Shown: positions 1-5,680, counted from the first letter of the stretch. The stretch: DNA of 5,680 nucleotides from Bacteroidetes bacterium UBA7692 (GCA_002482725.1 DLGO01000067.1:40616-46295), one strand, 5' to 3'. The notes: generated from the sequence alone by a model not told the origin. Program-made: numbers and translations.

Positions 1-26
1 TGGATGACGGAAGCAGGGAGGATTAA
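1..26 (+). CDS. Possible 3' end of an upstream gene (partial)
   Basis: Reading from base 3, the frame gives seven codons (DDGSRED) followed by TAA at 24-26. A stop here, 15 bases before the terminator hairpin at 42, is where the end of an upstream plus-strand gene would be expected. The fragment is too short to identify, and frame 1 is also open here (to TGA at 91-93), so the reading frame is a guess. The terminator is the main reason to believe that a gene ends here. Confidence 0.3.
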
Positions 27-41
27 TTTTATGGATGAAGA

Positions 42-73
42 GGGCAGCAATTTGGCTGCCCTTTCTTATTTTT
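42..73 (+). terminator. Rho-independent terminator
   Basis: A perfect 7-bp GC-rich stem (GGGCAGC at 42-48, GCTGCCC at 55-61) encloses a 6-base loop (AATTTG) and is followed at once by the T-rich tract TTTCTTATTTTT at 62-73. This is the standard intrinsic terminator layout, oriented to stop plus-strand transcription coming from outside the window. The minus strand has no T-run after the hairpin, so it is probably one-directional. It separates the upstream gene from the transcription unit that starts near base 137. Confidence 0.85.
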
Positions 74-97
74 ACTACGATAGATGGAAATGAAACA

Positions 98-130
98 TTT
101 GTTATTGTAAATATATTTCCGATATATTTA
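98..130 (+). promoter_or_regulatory. Candidate Bacteroidota-type promoter for the small exported protein
   Basis: TTTG at 98-101 is followed after 21 bases by TATATTTA at 123-130. The known Bacteroidota sigma-ABfr promoter has TTTG near -33 and TAnnTTTG near -7; here five of the six fixed -7 positions match (the last G is A) and the spacing is about 2 bases longer than the ideal. It would put the transcript start near 137, about 25 bases before the ATG at 162. The position between a terminator and a gene supports it, but the AT-rich background makes chance matches common. Confidence 0.35.
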
Positions 131-161
131 GGTTGTCCACCTATTCGATTAATCAGAAAAC

Positions 162-617
162 ATGTCCCATATGAAACTGATTTATACCAGGCTACCCATG
201 TTAATTGCTGTTGGCTTTATAGCAGCTGTCGGAATACAATGTATGGAAGGGGAAAAAAGGATTGTGATGCAGAGCTTCAAGACTTTTCCTACAGAAATTG
301 ATGGCTGCAGCTGTTACTTCTCGCAGAGTAAAGAGGCTTTTAAGAAGAAGGAATACTTTTATGTAAGTAACCTGATGGATACTGCCTTTATAAAGGCAGA
401 TGGCAAATGGATCCGGTTTGTGCGCACCGAATCTAAAAAGGGCGAGAACAAAACCATGATTGAAAAATTCAGCGGGCAGGATATGGAAATGACGCTGGTG
501 ACGAATGCAGGCACCATAAACGGAGACGAAACGCAACTGCACTCCGGCTCACTGACGCTGGAGGTGAAAGGTGGCAGCAAGATAAAGAAGGAGTTTTACG
601 GGGAGTGTGGGTGTTAG
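162..617 (+). CDS. Small exported protein of unknown function with two CxC pairs
   Basis: I do not recognise a characterised family. The 151-residue product begins with a basic/hydrophobic stretch (residues 4-26, with MLIAVGFIAAVGI as its core) that looks like a signal peptide or an N-terminal membrane anchor. Cys27 follows it, but the preceding GIQ is a poor lipobox, so a lipoprotein is possible but not supported. The mature part is mostly polar and beta-like, with a CxC pair at 49/51 (DGCSCYF) and a second at 149/151, the very C-terminus (ECGC). This symmetric placement suggests disulfides or metal binding outside the cytoplasm; that is inference. An alternative start is Met4 at base 171, which gives a cleaner signal peptide; the upstream start is kept here because nothing in the sequence decides between them. 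There is no Shine-Dalgarno sequence, as is usual in Bacteroidota. The GNAT gene starts 21 bases downstream on the same strand, so co-transcription is likely, but a functional link is not evident. An 18-bp perfect palindrome lies inside the gene at 382-399. Confidence 0.75.
   Translation: MSHMKLIYTRLPMLIAVGFIAAVGIQCMEGEKRIVMQSFKTFPTEIDGCSCYFSQSKEAFKKKEYFYVSNLMDTAFIKADGKWIRFVRTESKKGENKTMIEKFSGQDMEMTLVTNAGTINGDETQLHSGSLTLEVKGGSKIKKEFYGECGC
382..399. repeat. 18-bp perfect palindrome inside a coding region
   Basis: CTGCCTTTATAAAGGCAG reads identically on both strands, without a spacer. It lies in the codons for TAFIKAD (residues 74-80) of the small exported protein. It could be a dimeric regulator site or chance; there is no T-run after it, so it is not a terminator. 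Confidence 0.5.
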
Positions 618-638
618 GAGAAAACGCAGATAGCCACT

Positions 639-1253
639 ATGATAGAGATAAGAAAGGCAACACTTGAGGATGCTGCGGCTATAGTACCGCTATGGAAGCA
701 ATTGATGGATCAGCACCACGAGATACACAGGATATTTCAATTGGTGAAAGGCTCTGCTGATGGCCTGTTAGCAGCGATGCAATCTATGTTGGCGAACGAT
801 AAAACAGCGGTTTTCGTAGCAAGTGACAAGGACAGGATAATAGGTTTTGCCATGGCATCGCTGGGCAGGCGGCCACCACAGTTTATATTGGGGCTAAGGG
901 GCAGCATATCTGATATTTTTGTAGAGGAAGCATACCGTAAGGCAGGTGTTGCCACACAGCTGGTAGCGCATAGTAAGCAATGGCTGCTGAGCAATGGCGT
1001 GGAATACATAGATATGCAGGTGACGGTGGATAATACGGCGGCCATGCGCTTTTGGGAGAAGCAGGGCTTTGGCACTGTGAACCACTATATGGTGATGAAT
1101 GATACCAGCATTACCATACGAAATGCGCATGTGCAGGATGCTGCGCAGATAGCTTATGTACATATCAATACATGGAAGACCACTTACACTGGAATAGTGC
1201 CGGAGGCATATCTGGAGCAGATGGAGCTAAAGGCACGAACCGAAATGTGGTAA
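639..1253 (+). CDS. GNAT N-acetyltransferase: first domain intact, second domain truncated by a stop
   Basis: The product is 204 residues long. Residues 1 to about 153 form a complete GCN5-related N-acetyltransferase domain: it opens with MIEIRKATLEDAAAI, has the strand VFVASDKDRIIGFAMA (58-73), the acetyl-CoA pyrophosphate-binding loop R-K-A-G-V-A at 100-105 (R/Q-x-x-G-x-G/A motif), and the typical DNTAAMRFWEKQGF ending (131-144). Such enzymes move an acetyl group from acetyl-CoA to an amine in the cytoplasm; the substrate is not predictable. A second GNAT domain starts at about residue 157 (SITIRNAHVQDAAQIAYVH) and continues through WKTTYTGIVPEAYLEQ, but stops at TAA 1251-1253 just after TEMW. 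The rest of that domain continues in the same frame after the stop. Domain 1 could still fold and work alone with a 50-residue tail. The gene probably follows the small exported protein in one transcript. Confidence 0.85.
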   Translation: MIEIRKATLEDAAAIVPLWKQLMDQHHEIHRIFQLVKGSADGLLAAMQSMLANDKTAVFVASDKDRIIGFAMASLGRRPPQFILGLRGSISDIFVEEAYRKAGVATQLVAHSKQWLLSNGVEYIDMQVTVDNTAAMRFWEKQGFGTVNHYMVMNDTSITIRNAHVQDAAQIAYVHINTWKTTYTGIVPEAYLEQMELKARTEMW

Positions 1254-1259
1254 AGGATA

Positions 1260-1601
1260 TTGGCACAGACAAGCGACAACTTGTTTGTAGCAGAGCTGCA
1301 CGGAGTGGTGGTGGGTTTTGCTACGGCAGGTGAGCCAAGCGAGGACAAGGGCTACGATGGTGAGCTATACGCCATCTACATACTGCAAGCGCAACAAAAG
1401 AAAGGGATAGGTGGGATGTTATTCAAAGCAGCGATAAGTTACCTGAAGGGCAAGGGCAATAAATCCATGTACCTGTGGGTGCTGGAAGAGAACCCTGCTA
1501 CTGAATTTTACAGGCATAAGGGTGGGGTACCTTTTGATAAAAAGGAAATAGAAATAGGAGGGAAGGTGTTGATGGAGGTGGGGTATGGGTGGGAGATATA
1601 A
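1260..1601 (+). CDS. C-terminal part of the second GNAT domain (detached fragment)
   Basis: This segment carries the remaining core of the second GNAT domain: strand NLFVAELHGVVVGFATA (7-23), then GELYAIYILQAQQKKGIGGMLF, with the acetyl-CoA loop Q-K-K-G-I-G at 46-51, and the closing WVLEENPATEFYRHKGG (73-89). The only start available near the beginning is TTG at 1260, in the same frame as the upstream segment; the next in-frame ATG lies inside the acetyl-CoA loop region (residue 53). It lacks the first strand and helices of the domain, so a separate functional protein is unlikely unless ribosomes read through or restart. An AAGGA stretch at 1253-1257 is only 2 bases from the TTG, too close for a normal ribosome binding site. 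It is best read as the 3' part of the interrupted didomain gene. Confidence 0.55.
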   Translation: MAQTSDNLFVAELHGVVVGFATAGEPSEDKGYDGELYAIYILQAQQKKGIGGMLFKAAISYLKGKGNKSMYLWVLEENPATEFYRHKGGVPFDKKEIEIGGKVLMEVGYGWEI

Positions 1602-1694
1602 ATGAGTTTAATTTTACATTTTAATGACAATGTCCGTGATTAATTCATGAATGGTATATTTTAAGTTGGCATATTTGATGCAACTAAAATTTAC
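1602..1694 (+). promoter_or_regulatory. AT-rich intergenic region ahead of the T9SS protein and peroxidase genes
   Basis: This 93-base gap should hold the promoter of the downstream gene pair. Two stretches resemble the Bacteroidota -7 element TAnnTTTG, each with one mismatch: TATATTTT at 1655-1662 and CATATTTG at 1670-1677. Neither has a TTTG at the right distance upstream, so neither is called as a promoter. An imperfect hairpin (GTTG-g-CAT with ATGCAAC, 1665-1684) overlaps the second one and ends 10 bases before the start codon. There is no terminator hairpin for the GNAT gene. Confidence 0.3.
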
Positions 1695-2621
1695 ATGATG
1701 AATAAAACTCTACTACTATTAACTCTAATTTGCTTGTTTGCCATTTCCAGCCATGGTCAAGGTTACAGCCAGTATTTTGATGGCCCGGATAATAGTGGGT
1801 TTGGGCAAATACCATATACAATAGATTCCGGAGCCAATAATATCTGGCAAGTTGGTTATCCATTTAAGGCAGCATTTGAGTATTCTCCTATATCGGGACG
1901 GAATGCGATAGTCACAGATACTGTGAAACCTTATCCTCCCAATAATAAATCCAGTTTTATTCTAAAAGTGCCTGTGTTTAAACCATACGGAATTTATGCA
2001 TTGCAGTGGGTGCAGAGGTTTGATTTTGATTCTACAGGTGACGGTGGCCTGGTGGAATATTCTATAGATACGGCTAAAACCTGGCAGAGCGTTTTTGATA
2101 ATCCATACGTATATAATTTTTATGGGTTCAATACCAATAATGTGGGTACCCTTTTGTCGGGACAGACGGGGTTTGCGGGGAAAGATACTTCGGTACAGGA
2201 TGTTTGGCTTTGCTTTGGGTATTCGTGGTTGTATAATTCAAAACTTGATACGCTTTTGATCCGGTTTACATTTATGTCGGACTCAATTAATAATCCCAGG
2301 GCCGGTTGGATGATAGATAATATAATGTCGCGCATAACGATGATACATACTATTAAAAATGTAGTGATGAAGGATTACCTGAAACTTTATCCGAATCCAT
2401 CGAACGGACGTGTTTATATTGAGGCAGAAAATCTTCTTGAGTTCCATATAATAGAAACGATGGAGTTGATAGATGCACAGGGAATAATAGTAGAACGATG
2501 GAACAATATCCCTACAAAATTCTGGTTTGAAACAAATAAGTATGCTGTAGGTAAATACATGGTAAGGATAAAGACCAATAAGAAAACGGAAACTTTGCCG
2601 CTTGTGATTTCGCGGCAATAA
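1695..2621 (+). CDS. T9SS-secreted beta-sandwich protein with type A sorting domain
   Basis: The 308-residue product has a clear signal peptide (residues 1 to about 21; hydrophobic TLLLLTLICLFAI, cleavage probably before Gln22 or close to it). The middle, about residues 23-215, is rich in aromatic residues and short strands. It contains GGLVEYSIDTAKTWQSV (117-133) and LLIRFTFMSD...GWMIDNI (187-210), a pattern seen in MAM-like/jelly-roll modules attached to secreted proteases and adhesins of this phylum; no catalytic motif is visible, so a binding or structural role is inferred. The C-terminus from about residue 228 is a T9SS type A sorting domain: LKLYPNPSNGRVYIE at 229-243, then a VGKYMVRIKT strand and the final LVISRQ. 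It should be exported by Sec, then passed through the outer membrane by T9SS and released or surface-anchored. A second ATG at 1698 is an equally possible start. The peroxidase gene begins 8 bases after the stop, suggesting an operon. The gene is AT-richer than its neighbours (33-35% GC in two sampled 60-base lines). Confidence 0.85.
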   Translation: MMNKTLLLLTLICLFAISSHGQGYSQYFDGPDNSGFGQIPYTIDSGANNIWQVGYPFKAAFEYSPISGRNAIVTDTVKPYPPNNKSSFILKVPVFKPYGIYALQWVQRFDFDSTGDGGLVEYSIDTAKTWQSVFDNPYVYNFYGFNTNNVGTLLSGQTGFAGKDTSVQDVWLCFGYSWLYNSKLDTLLIRFTFMSDSINNPRAGWMIDNIMSRITMIHTIKNVVMKDYLKLYPNPSNGRVYIEAENLLEFHIIETMELIDAQGIIVERWNNIPTKFWFETNKYAVGKYMVRIKTNKKTETLPLVISRQ

Positions 2622-2629
2622 GCATCACT

Positions 2630-3697
2630 ATGAGAAAACCGTTGGTATTCCTTTTTCTCATGGCAATATTGGTTTTGAGTTTTGTGCCTGAGCATAAAAC
2701 AACGCTGTATATTTTTCCCAAACCTGCGTTCTTTCCGGATATGCCCGTTGCGGTTTCTTATACTGTGACAAATGAAGGGGTAGAGCTGGGGCGTCATTTG
2801 TTCTATGACCCTATTTTAAGTGCGGACAGCACCATGGCATGCGCCAGTTGCCACAAGCAGAGATTTGCATTTAGCGATAGCAGTGTCCCTTTCAGCAAAG
2901 GTATCAGCGCCGAGGCGATGCAAAGGAATACTATGCCACTATTTAATCTGGCTTGGTATCCGGCATTATTTTGGGATGGAAGGGCTGCCAGCATAGAAGA
3001 GCAGGTTTTCCATCCTGTACGTACCAAAAATGAAATGAACCTGTCGTGGGCAGATGCCACCGAGCGAGTGGGCCGGAGCAAATTGTATAGATCGCTATTT
3101 AATAAGTCATACGGTAAAAAAGCGATAGACAGTGTATTAATCGCCAAGTCCATTGCCCAGTTTTTGCGTACGCTGATTTCCTATCAATCTAAATTTGACA
3201 GGGTGCTAATTGGAAAGGACTCCCTGACAAAAGAGGAAGAAGAAGGGTTTATATTGATGAACGACCAAACCAAGGGAGATTGTCTTCACTGTCATACTTC
3301 TGATGCAGATGCGCTTGGTACGACTGCAAGGTTTAGCAATAACGGACTGGATACAGCAACGCTAACCACCAGTTACAGAGATAAAGGCAGAGGAGGTGTA
3401 ACAGGAAAAAGCAATGAAATGGGACAATTTAAAATTCCATCCTTACGCAATGTAGCCCTTACTGCACCATATATGCACGATGGCAGGTTCAATACATTGG
3501 CAGAGGTTATAGAATTTTACAGCACGGGCGTGAAAAAAGGAATCAATGCAGACCCGAAAATGGGAAGTGCTCATAGAGGTGGGGTGAAGTTAAGCCCAAT
3601 GGAGAAAGAAAAAATTATCGCATTTCTGAATACGATGACAGATAGTGTCTTTATTTCTAATCCTCAATTCAGTAATCCTTTTACTACTAAGCGTTGA
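2630..3697 (+). CDS. Di-heme cytochrome c peroxidase / MauG-family protein
   Basis: The 355-residue product has an N-terminal hydrophobic stretch (residues 4-20) that acts as signal peptide or anchor, so it works in the periplasm. Two c-type heme sites are visible: CASCH at 71-75 and CLHCH at 218-222. Between them are family hallmarks: FAFSD (79-83), RNTMPLFNLAW (99-109), FWDGRAASIEEQ (114-125), and NEM with Glu135, which matches the position of the catalytic Glu near the peroxidatic heme. After the second heme come IPSLRNVALTAPYMHDGRF (269-287) and TLAEVIEFYSTG (289-300). Classical enzymes reduce hydrogen peroxide to water with electrons from small cytochromes or cupredoxins; MauG-type relatives oxidise protein residues instead. 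The Tyr297 in EFY may lie where classical peroxidases have the axial Met and MauG has Tyr, which would make it MauG-like; this is an inference without alignment. Heme attachment needs a cytochrome c maturation system elsewhere in the genome. It is probably co-transcribed with the secreted protein 8 bases upstream, and its stop is 5 bases from that of the convergent esterase gene. Confidence 0.92.
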   Translation: MRKPLVFLFLMAILVLSFVPEHKTTLYIFPKPAFFPDMPVAVSYTVTNEGVELGRHLFYDPILSADSTMACASCHKQRFAFSDSSVPFSKGISAEAMQRNTMPLFNLAWYPALFWDGRAASIEEQVFHPVRTKNEMNLSWADATERVGRSKLYRSLFNKSYGKKAIDSVLIAKSIAQFLRTLISYQSKFDRVLIGKDSLTKEEEEGFILMNDQTKGDCLHCHTSDADALGTTARFSNNGLDTATLTTSYRDKGRGGVTGKSNEMGQFKIPSLRNVALTAPYMHDGRFNTLAEVIEFYSTGVKKGINADPKMGSAHRGGVKLSPMEKEKIIAFLNTMTDSVFISNPQFSNPFTTKR

Positions 3698-3702
3698 ACA
3701 AT

Positions 3703-5538
3703 TTACTGCTTTACCACCCTTACCTGCCTGCTAACGCCATTTGCAACTACTCTCAATACATAAACCCCCGGTGCATATACGCTAAGGTCTATTTCATTAG
3801 TGTTGGTTTTTGCTAATACTTTATGCCCTGAGATATCGTACAGGTTTATTTCCTGTGCGCCTTCTGTTCCTGCGATGTTGATTCGCCCTGTGGTTGGGTT
3901 GGGGTAGACGGTAATGGATGGTGCGGTTTCAATATCCTGTAACCCGACAGAGCCGGTACAGGTTACGAAGCCTACTGCATCGTCCCAAAGGTCGGATTGC
4001 GTGGTGCGCAGGCCGCATTGGGTGCCGAGGGGTGTTGCTTTTATCTCGAGGTAGCAGTCGGTGCTGCTTTGGTACTGTGGCCAGCCAGCGAGTTGGGCGC
4101 TATTGGGGTTGCCTGTGTTGGCGAAGTTGACCCAGTAGCTGAGCATGGCTTTTTGTACGGAGTCGTCCTGTGGTTTAAACAGTGGGCCTGTGCCTGCGGT
4201 GGCATTTTCCCAATTGTTGAATACATACAATAACTCCATGCCGTGGTAGCTGCCAAGGGATGCGAGCTGCGGCAGTGTGTGCTTGTGTGTAAAGAAGTAA
4301 CGCCATACGGGTTCTGTCTGGTTCAGGCTGATGCACTGTGCCGCCCTGCGGGTAGTGGCGGTAAACTGCCCATCGGTAAGTATGCCGATGTAAGACTGCC
4401 TTGCCTGTGTATTATTGCTACCCGGTGGGTAAAGCTGGGTGGCCTGTGTGCGGTATGCTGCGGGTACGCTTTTGTTGATGAGGGCCGTAACCATAGCCGG
4501 TATAACTGTGGGAGGGGAGGAAATGCTCATTTCCTCGGAGTTGGAGCCAATCATAACAGGCACATGGTTGAAGTTACCGCTTTGCAATGTCGGGGTTACA
4601 AAGTCTGTAAATACCAGATTGTCCTTTACCGATTGCCAGCTAAGCTGCAACGCACCGCCGACTAAGGGGCTGGTAAGCGACTGCACCAATGAGTTGGCGG
4701 GCAATGAGCGCATGTAGGCTATTTTTTGTGCATCGGTGCCTGTGGTGGTGAAGCTATCTACAAATGAAACACCCTTGGCTTTGGTAGTGTTGTAGTCGCC
4801 AATAACAGGGATGGCGCTTTGGATACAAGCCCTGTGAAACAAGCCCGAGGCTAAGGGGGTTAGTAGCAGGTTGCCCACATCTATGCCGCCTGCGCTTTCG
4901 CCAAATATCATGACTTTGGCAGAGTCGCCGCCAAATTTTGAGATGTTGTTCTTTACCCATTTTAGCGCCAGAATCTGGTCCAGTATGGCGTAGTTGCCTG
5001 CGGTGCCGTTTGGGTTTTCAGGCTCCAGTCCGGGGTGCACCAGAAAGCCAAAGGGGCCAAGCCTGTATTGGATAGTTACTACTACTGCACCGCCTCGGCT
5101 GGCCATGTTTTTACCGTTGAAGATTTCGGTACCTGCGGTAACCTGACTAGCACCGCCCTGCTGGTTGCCACCACCATGGATAAAAACCATAACGGGGCGC
5201 GTGCCTGCGCCGAGCTGCGGTGTCCATACGTTCAGGTACAGGCAGTCTTCGGCTCCTTCTATAGTATAAGTAGTGTCGCCCTGGTCGAAACGCTTTTGGG
5301 TGCACACAGGTGCATAGCTGGTTGCTGAAAGTGTATTGCTCCATGCTTCGGGGTTTTGCGGTGCACACCAGCGGAGGGAGTCAACAGGCGGCTTGGCAAA
5401 AGGGATACCAAGGAACTGATAAGTGCCGCCTACCTGGCTACCCTGTACCTGACCGAATTGCGTGGCGACGGTTTGGCTTTGTGCCGAAAGCACAGAAGCA
5501 AAAAGGAATAGTATCTGGAGTAAAATTCTTCTTGTCAT
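3703..5538 (-). CDS. Secreted type B carboxylesterase with T9SS sorting domain
   Basis: The 611-residue product is a para-nitrobenzyl-esterase/cholinesterase-type alpha/beta hydrolase that cleaves carboxylic esters; the natural substrate cannot be told. A signal peptide covers about residues 1-19 (ILLQILFLFASVLSA). The family features follow in order: FLGIPFAKPP (42-51), EDCLYLNVWTP (97-107) with Cys79/Cys99 placed for the conserved first disulfide, the oxyanion-hole segment HGGGNQQGG (121-129), the nucleophile elbow GESAGG with Ser215, the acid GSNSEEM with Glu336 the likely triad residue, and the base in YHGMELLYVF with His432. The triad thus looks complete. Residues from about 540 (ITVYPNPTTGRINIAG) to the end (GVYVLRVV...VRVVKQ) form a T9SS type A sorting domain, accounting for the extra length over the usual 500 or so residues. 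The enzyme is therefore expected outside the cell or on its surface. It is transcribed toward the peroxidase gene and has its own upstream region at 5539-5680. The codons are clearly GC-richer than in the T9SS gene at 1695-2621. Confidence 0.94.
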   Translation of the reverse strand: MTRRILLQILFLFASVLSAQSQTVATQFGQVQGSQVGGTYQFLGIPFAKPPVDSLRWCAPQNPEAWSNTLSATSYAPVCTQKRFDQGDTTYTIEGAEDCLYLNVWTPQLGAGTRPVMVFIHGGGNQQGGASQVTAGTEIFNGKNMASRGGAVVVTIQYRLGPFGFLVHPGLEPENPNGTAGNYAILDQILALKWVKNNISKFGGDSAKVMIFGESAGGIDVGNLLLTPLASGLFHRACIQSAIPVIGDYNTTKAKGVSFVDSFTTTGTDAQKIAYMRSLPANSLVQSLTSPLVGGALQLSWQSVKDNLVFTDFVTPTLQSGNFNHVPVMIGSNSEEMSISSPPTVIPAMVTALINKSVPAAYRTQATQLYPPGSNNTQARQSYIGILTDGQFTATTRRAAQCISLNQTEPVWRYFFTHKHTLPQLASLGSYHGMELLYVFNNWENATAGTGPLFKPQDDSVQKAMLSYWVNFANTGNPNSAQLAGWPQYQSSTDCYLEIKATPLGTQCGLRTTQSDLWDDAVGFVTCTGSVGLQDIETAPSITVYPNPTTGRINIAGTEGAQEINLYDISGHKVLAKTNTNEIDLSVYAPGVYVLRVVANGVSRQVRVVKQ

Positions 5539-5680
5539 GCGGAAACCGATTTGCGTGTTAGAGCGTGGTATTGTGGCAATAGTTTAAAGTTAAGTTAAAA
5601 TATTATGTGTAAGAAGCTGTTTTGATTCATCTCAATAATTTGTTTATGGCTATTTCCGGCTGTAAACTGCATCAGGTTTT
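5539..5680 (-). promoter_or_regulatory. Presumed upstream region of the esterase gene; no gene seen
   Basis: These 142 bases precede the esterase start codon on the minus strand and should contain its promoter. The stretch 5581-5605 is AT-rich, with AAGTT repeated twice in tandem on the plus strand. TAACTTTA on the minus strand (5592-5585) matches five of six positions of the TAnnTTTG element, but no TTTG lies at a fitting distance. I see no open reading frame, RNA gene, riboswitch or terminator here. Confidence 0.3.

Larger units (their letters stand above)
639..1601 (+). pseudogene. Tandem GNAT didomain acetyltransferase interrupted by one nonsense codon
   Basis: The segments 639-1250 and 1254-1601 share one frame and together encode about 319 residues in two GNAT domains. 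Around the stop the translation is TEMW-stop-RILAQTSDNLFVAE. In single GNAT proteins of the second domain's type, a segment such as MWxxxL...FVAE is contiguous, so nothing seems to be missing except the stop codon itself. TAA differs from CAA (Gln) by one C-to-T transition and from AAA (Lys) by one transversion. TAA also ends the second GNAT segment, the T9SS protein and the esterase here, so recoding of TAA as an amino acid is not plausible. A sequencing error or a true recent mutation are the main explanations. It is listed in addition to its two open segments because the first may still give an active enzyme. Confidence 0.75.

Noticed and set aside
35..301. 88-codon plus-strand open frame starting at base 35
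   Set aside because: It runs through the terminator hairpin and the candidate promoter and overlaps the start of the better-supported exported protein in another frame; the translation shows no family features.
1251..1253. TAA as a sense codon (alternative genetic code) in the GNAT gene
   Set aside because: TAA is the normal stop of three other reading frames here, and no other in-frame TAA interrupts a recognised protein.
1643..1652. 10-bp palindrome ATTCATGAAT in the gap before the T9SS protein gene
   Set aside because: Five matched pairs in AT-rich DNA are expected several times by chance in a window this size; it has no partner copy nearby.
1670..1677. CATATTTG as the -7 promoter element of the T9SS protein gene
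   Set aside because: It has one mismatch, and no TTTG or TTG lies about 19-21 bases upstream; it also lies only 17 bases before the start codon.
3918..5561. Several plus-strand open frames of 70 to 140 codons opposite the esterase
   Set aside because: They are antisense shadows of a gene with complete family motifs, with cysteine- and glycine-rich or low-sense translations and no start signals.
1..5680. Mobile element, CRISPR array, tRNA/rRNA, phage or defence-system genes
   Set aside because: No transposase motifs, spaced direct repeats, RNA-gene landmarks or known defence domains were seen on either strand.

Overview
The window looks like chromosomal DNA of a member of the Bacteroidota, probably Chitinophagaceae or a relative. 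Two of its proteins end in type IX secretion system (T9SS) type A sorting domains with a YPNPxxGR-type start. None of the genes has a well-placed Shine-Dalgarno sequence, and the only plausible promoter follows the Bacteroidota TTTG / TAnnTTTG pattern. Genus-level placement is not possible from the sequence alone.

Layout from left to right. The first 26 bases may hold the last codons of an upstream gene, followed by a clear intrinsic terminator (42-73). Next, behind a candidate promoter, is a small exported protein of unknown function with two CxC cysteine pairs (162-617). It is followed 21 bases later by an open reading frame for a tandem two-domain GNAT acetyltransferase (639-1601) that is cut by one in-frame TAA stop at 1251-1253. 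The protein on either side of the stop reads as one uninterrupted GNAT domain, so this is most simply a nonsense mutation (CAA to TAA). After a 93-base AT-rich gap come a T9SS-secreted beta-sandwich protein (1695-2621) and, 8 bases later, a di-heme cytochrome c peroxidase/MauG-family protein (2630-3697); these two probably form an operon. Convergent to them, with only 5 bases between the stop codons, is a large secreted type B carboxylesterase with its own T9SS sorting domain (3703-5538, minus strand). The last 142 bases are the presumed upstream region of the esterase and contain no gene that I can see.

The genes look like ordinary envelope and secretion genes of this phylum plus one broken acetyltransferase. 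I see no mobile element, CRISPR array, RNA gene, phage gene or defence system. The items most worth a second look are the interrupted GNAT didomain protein, the axial-ligand question in the di-heme peroxidase, and the CxC-paired small exported protein.
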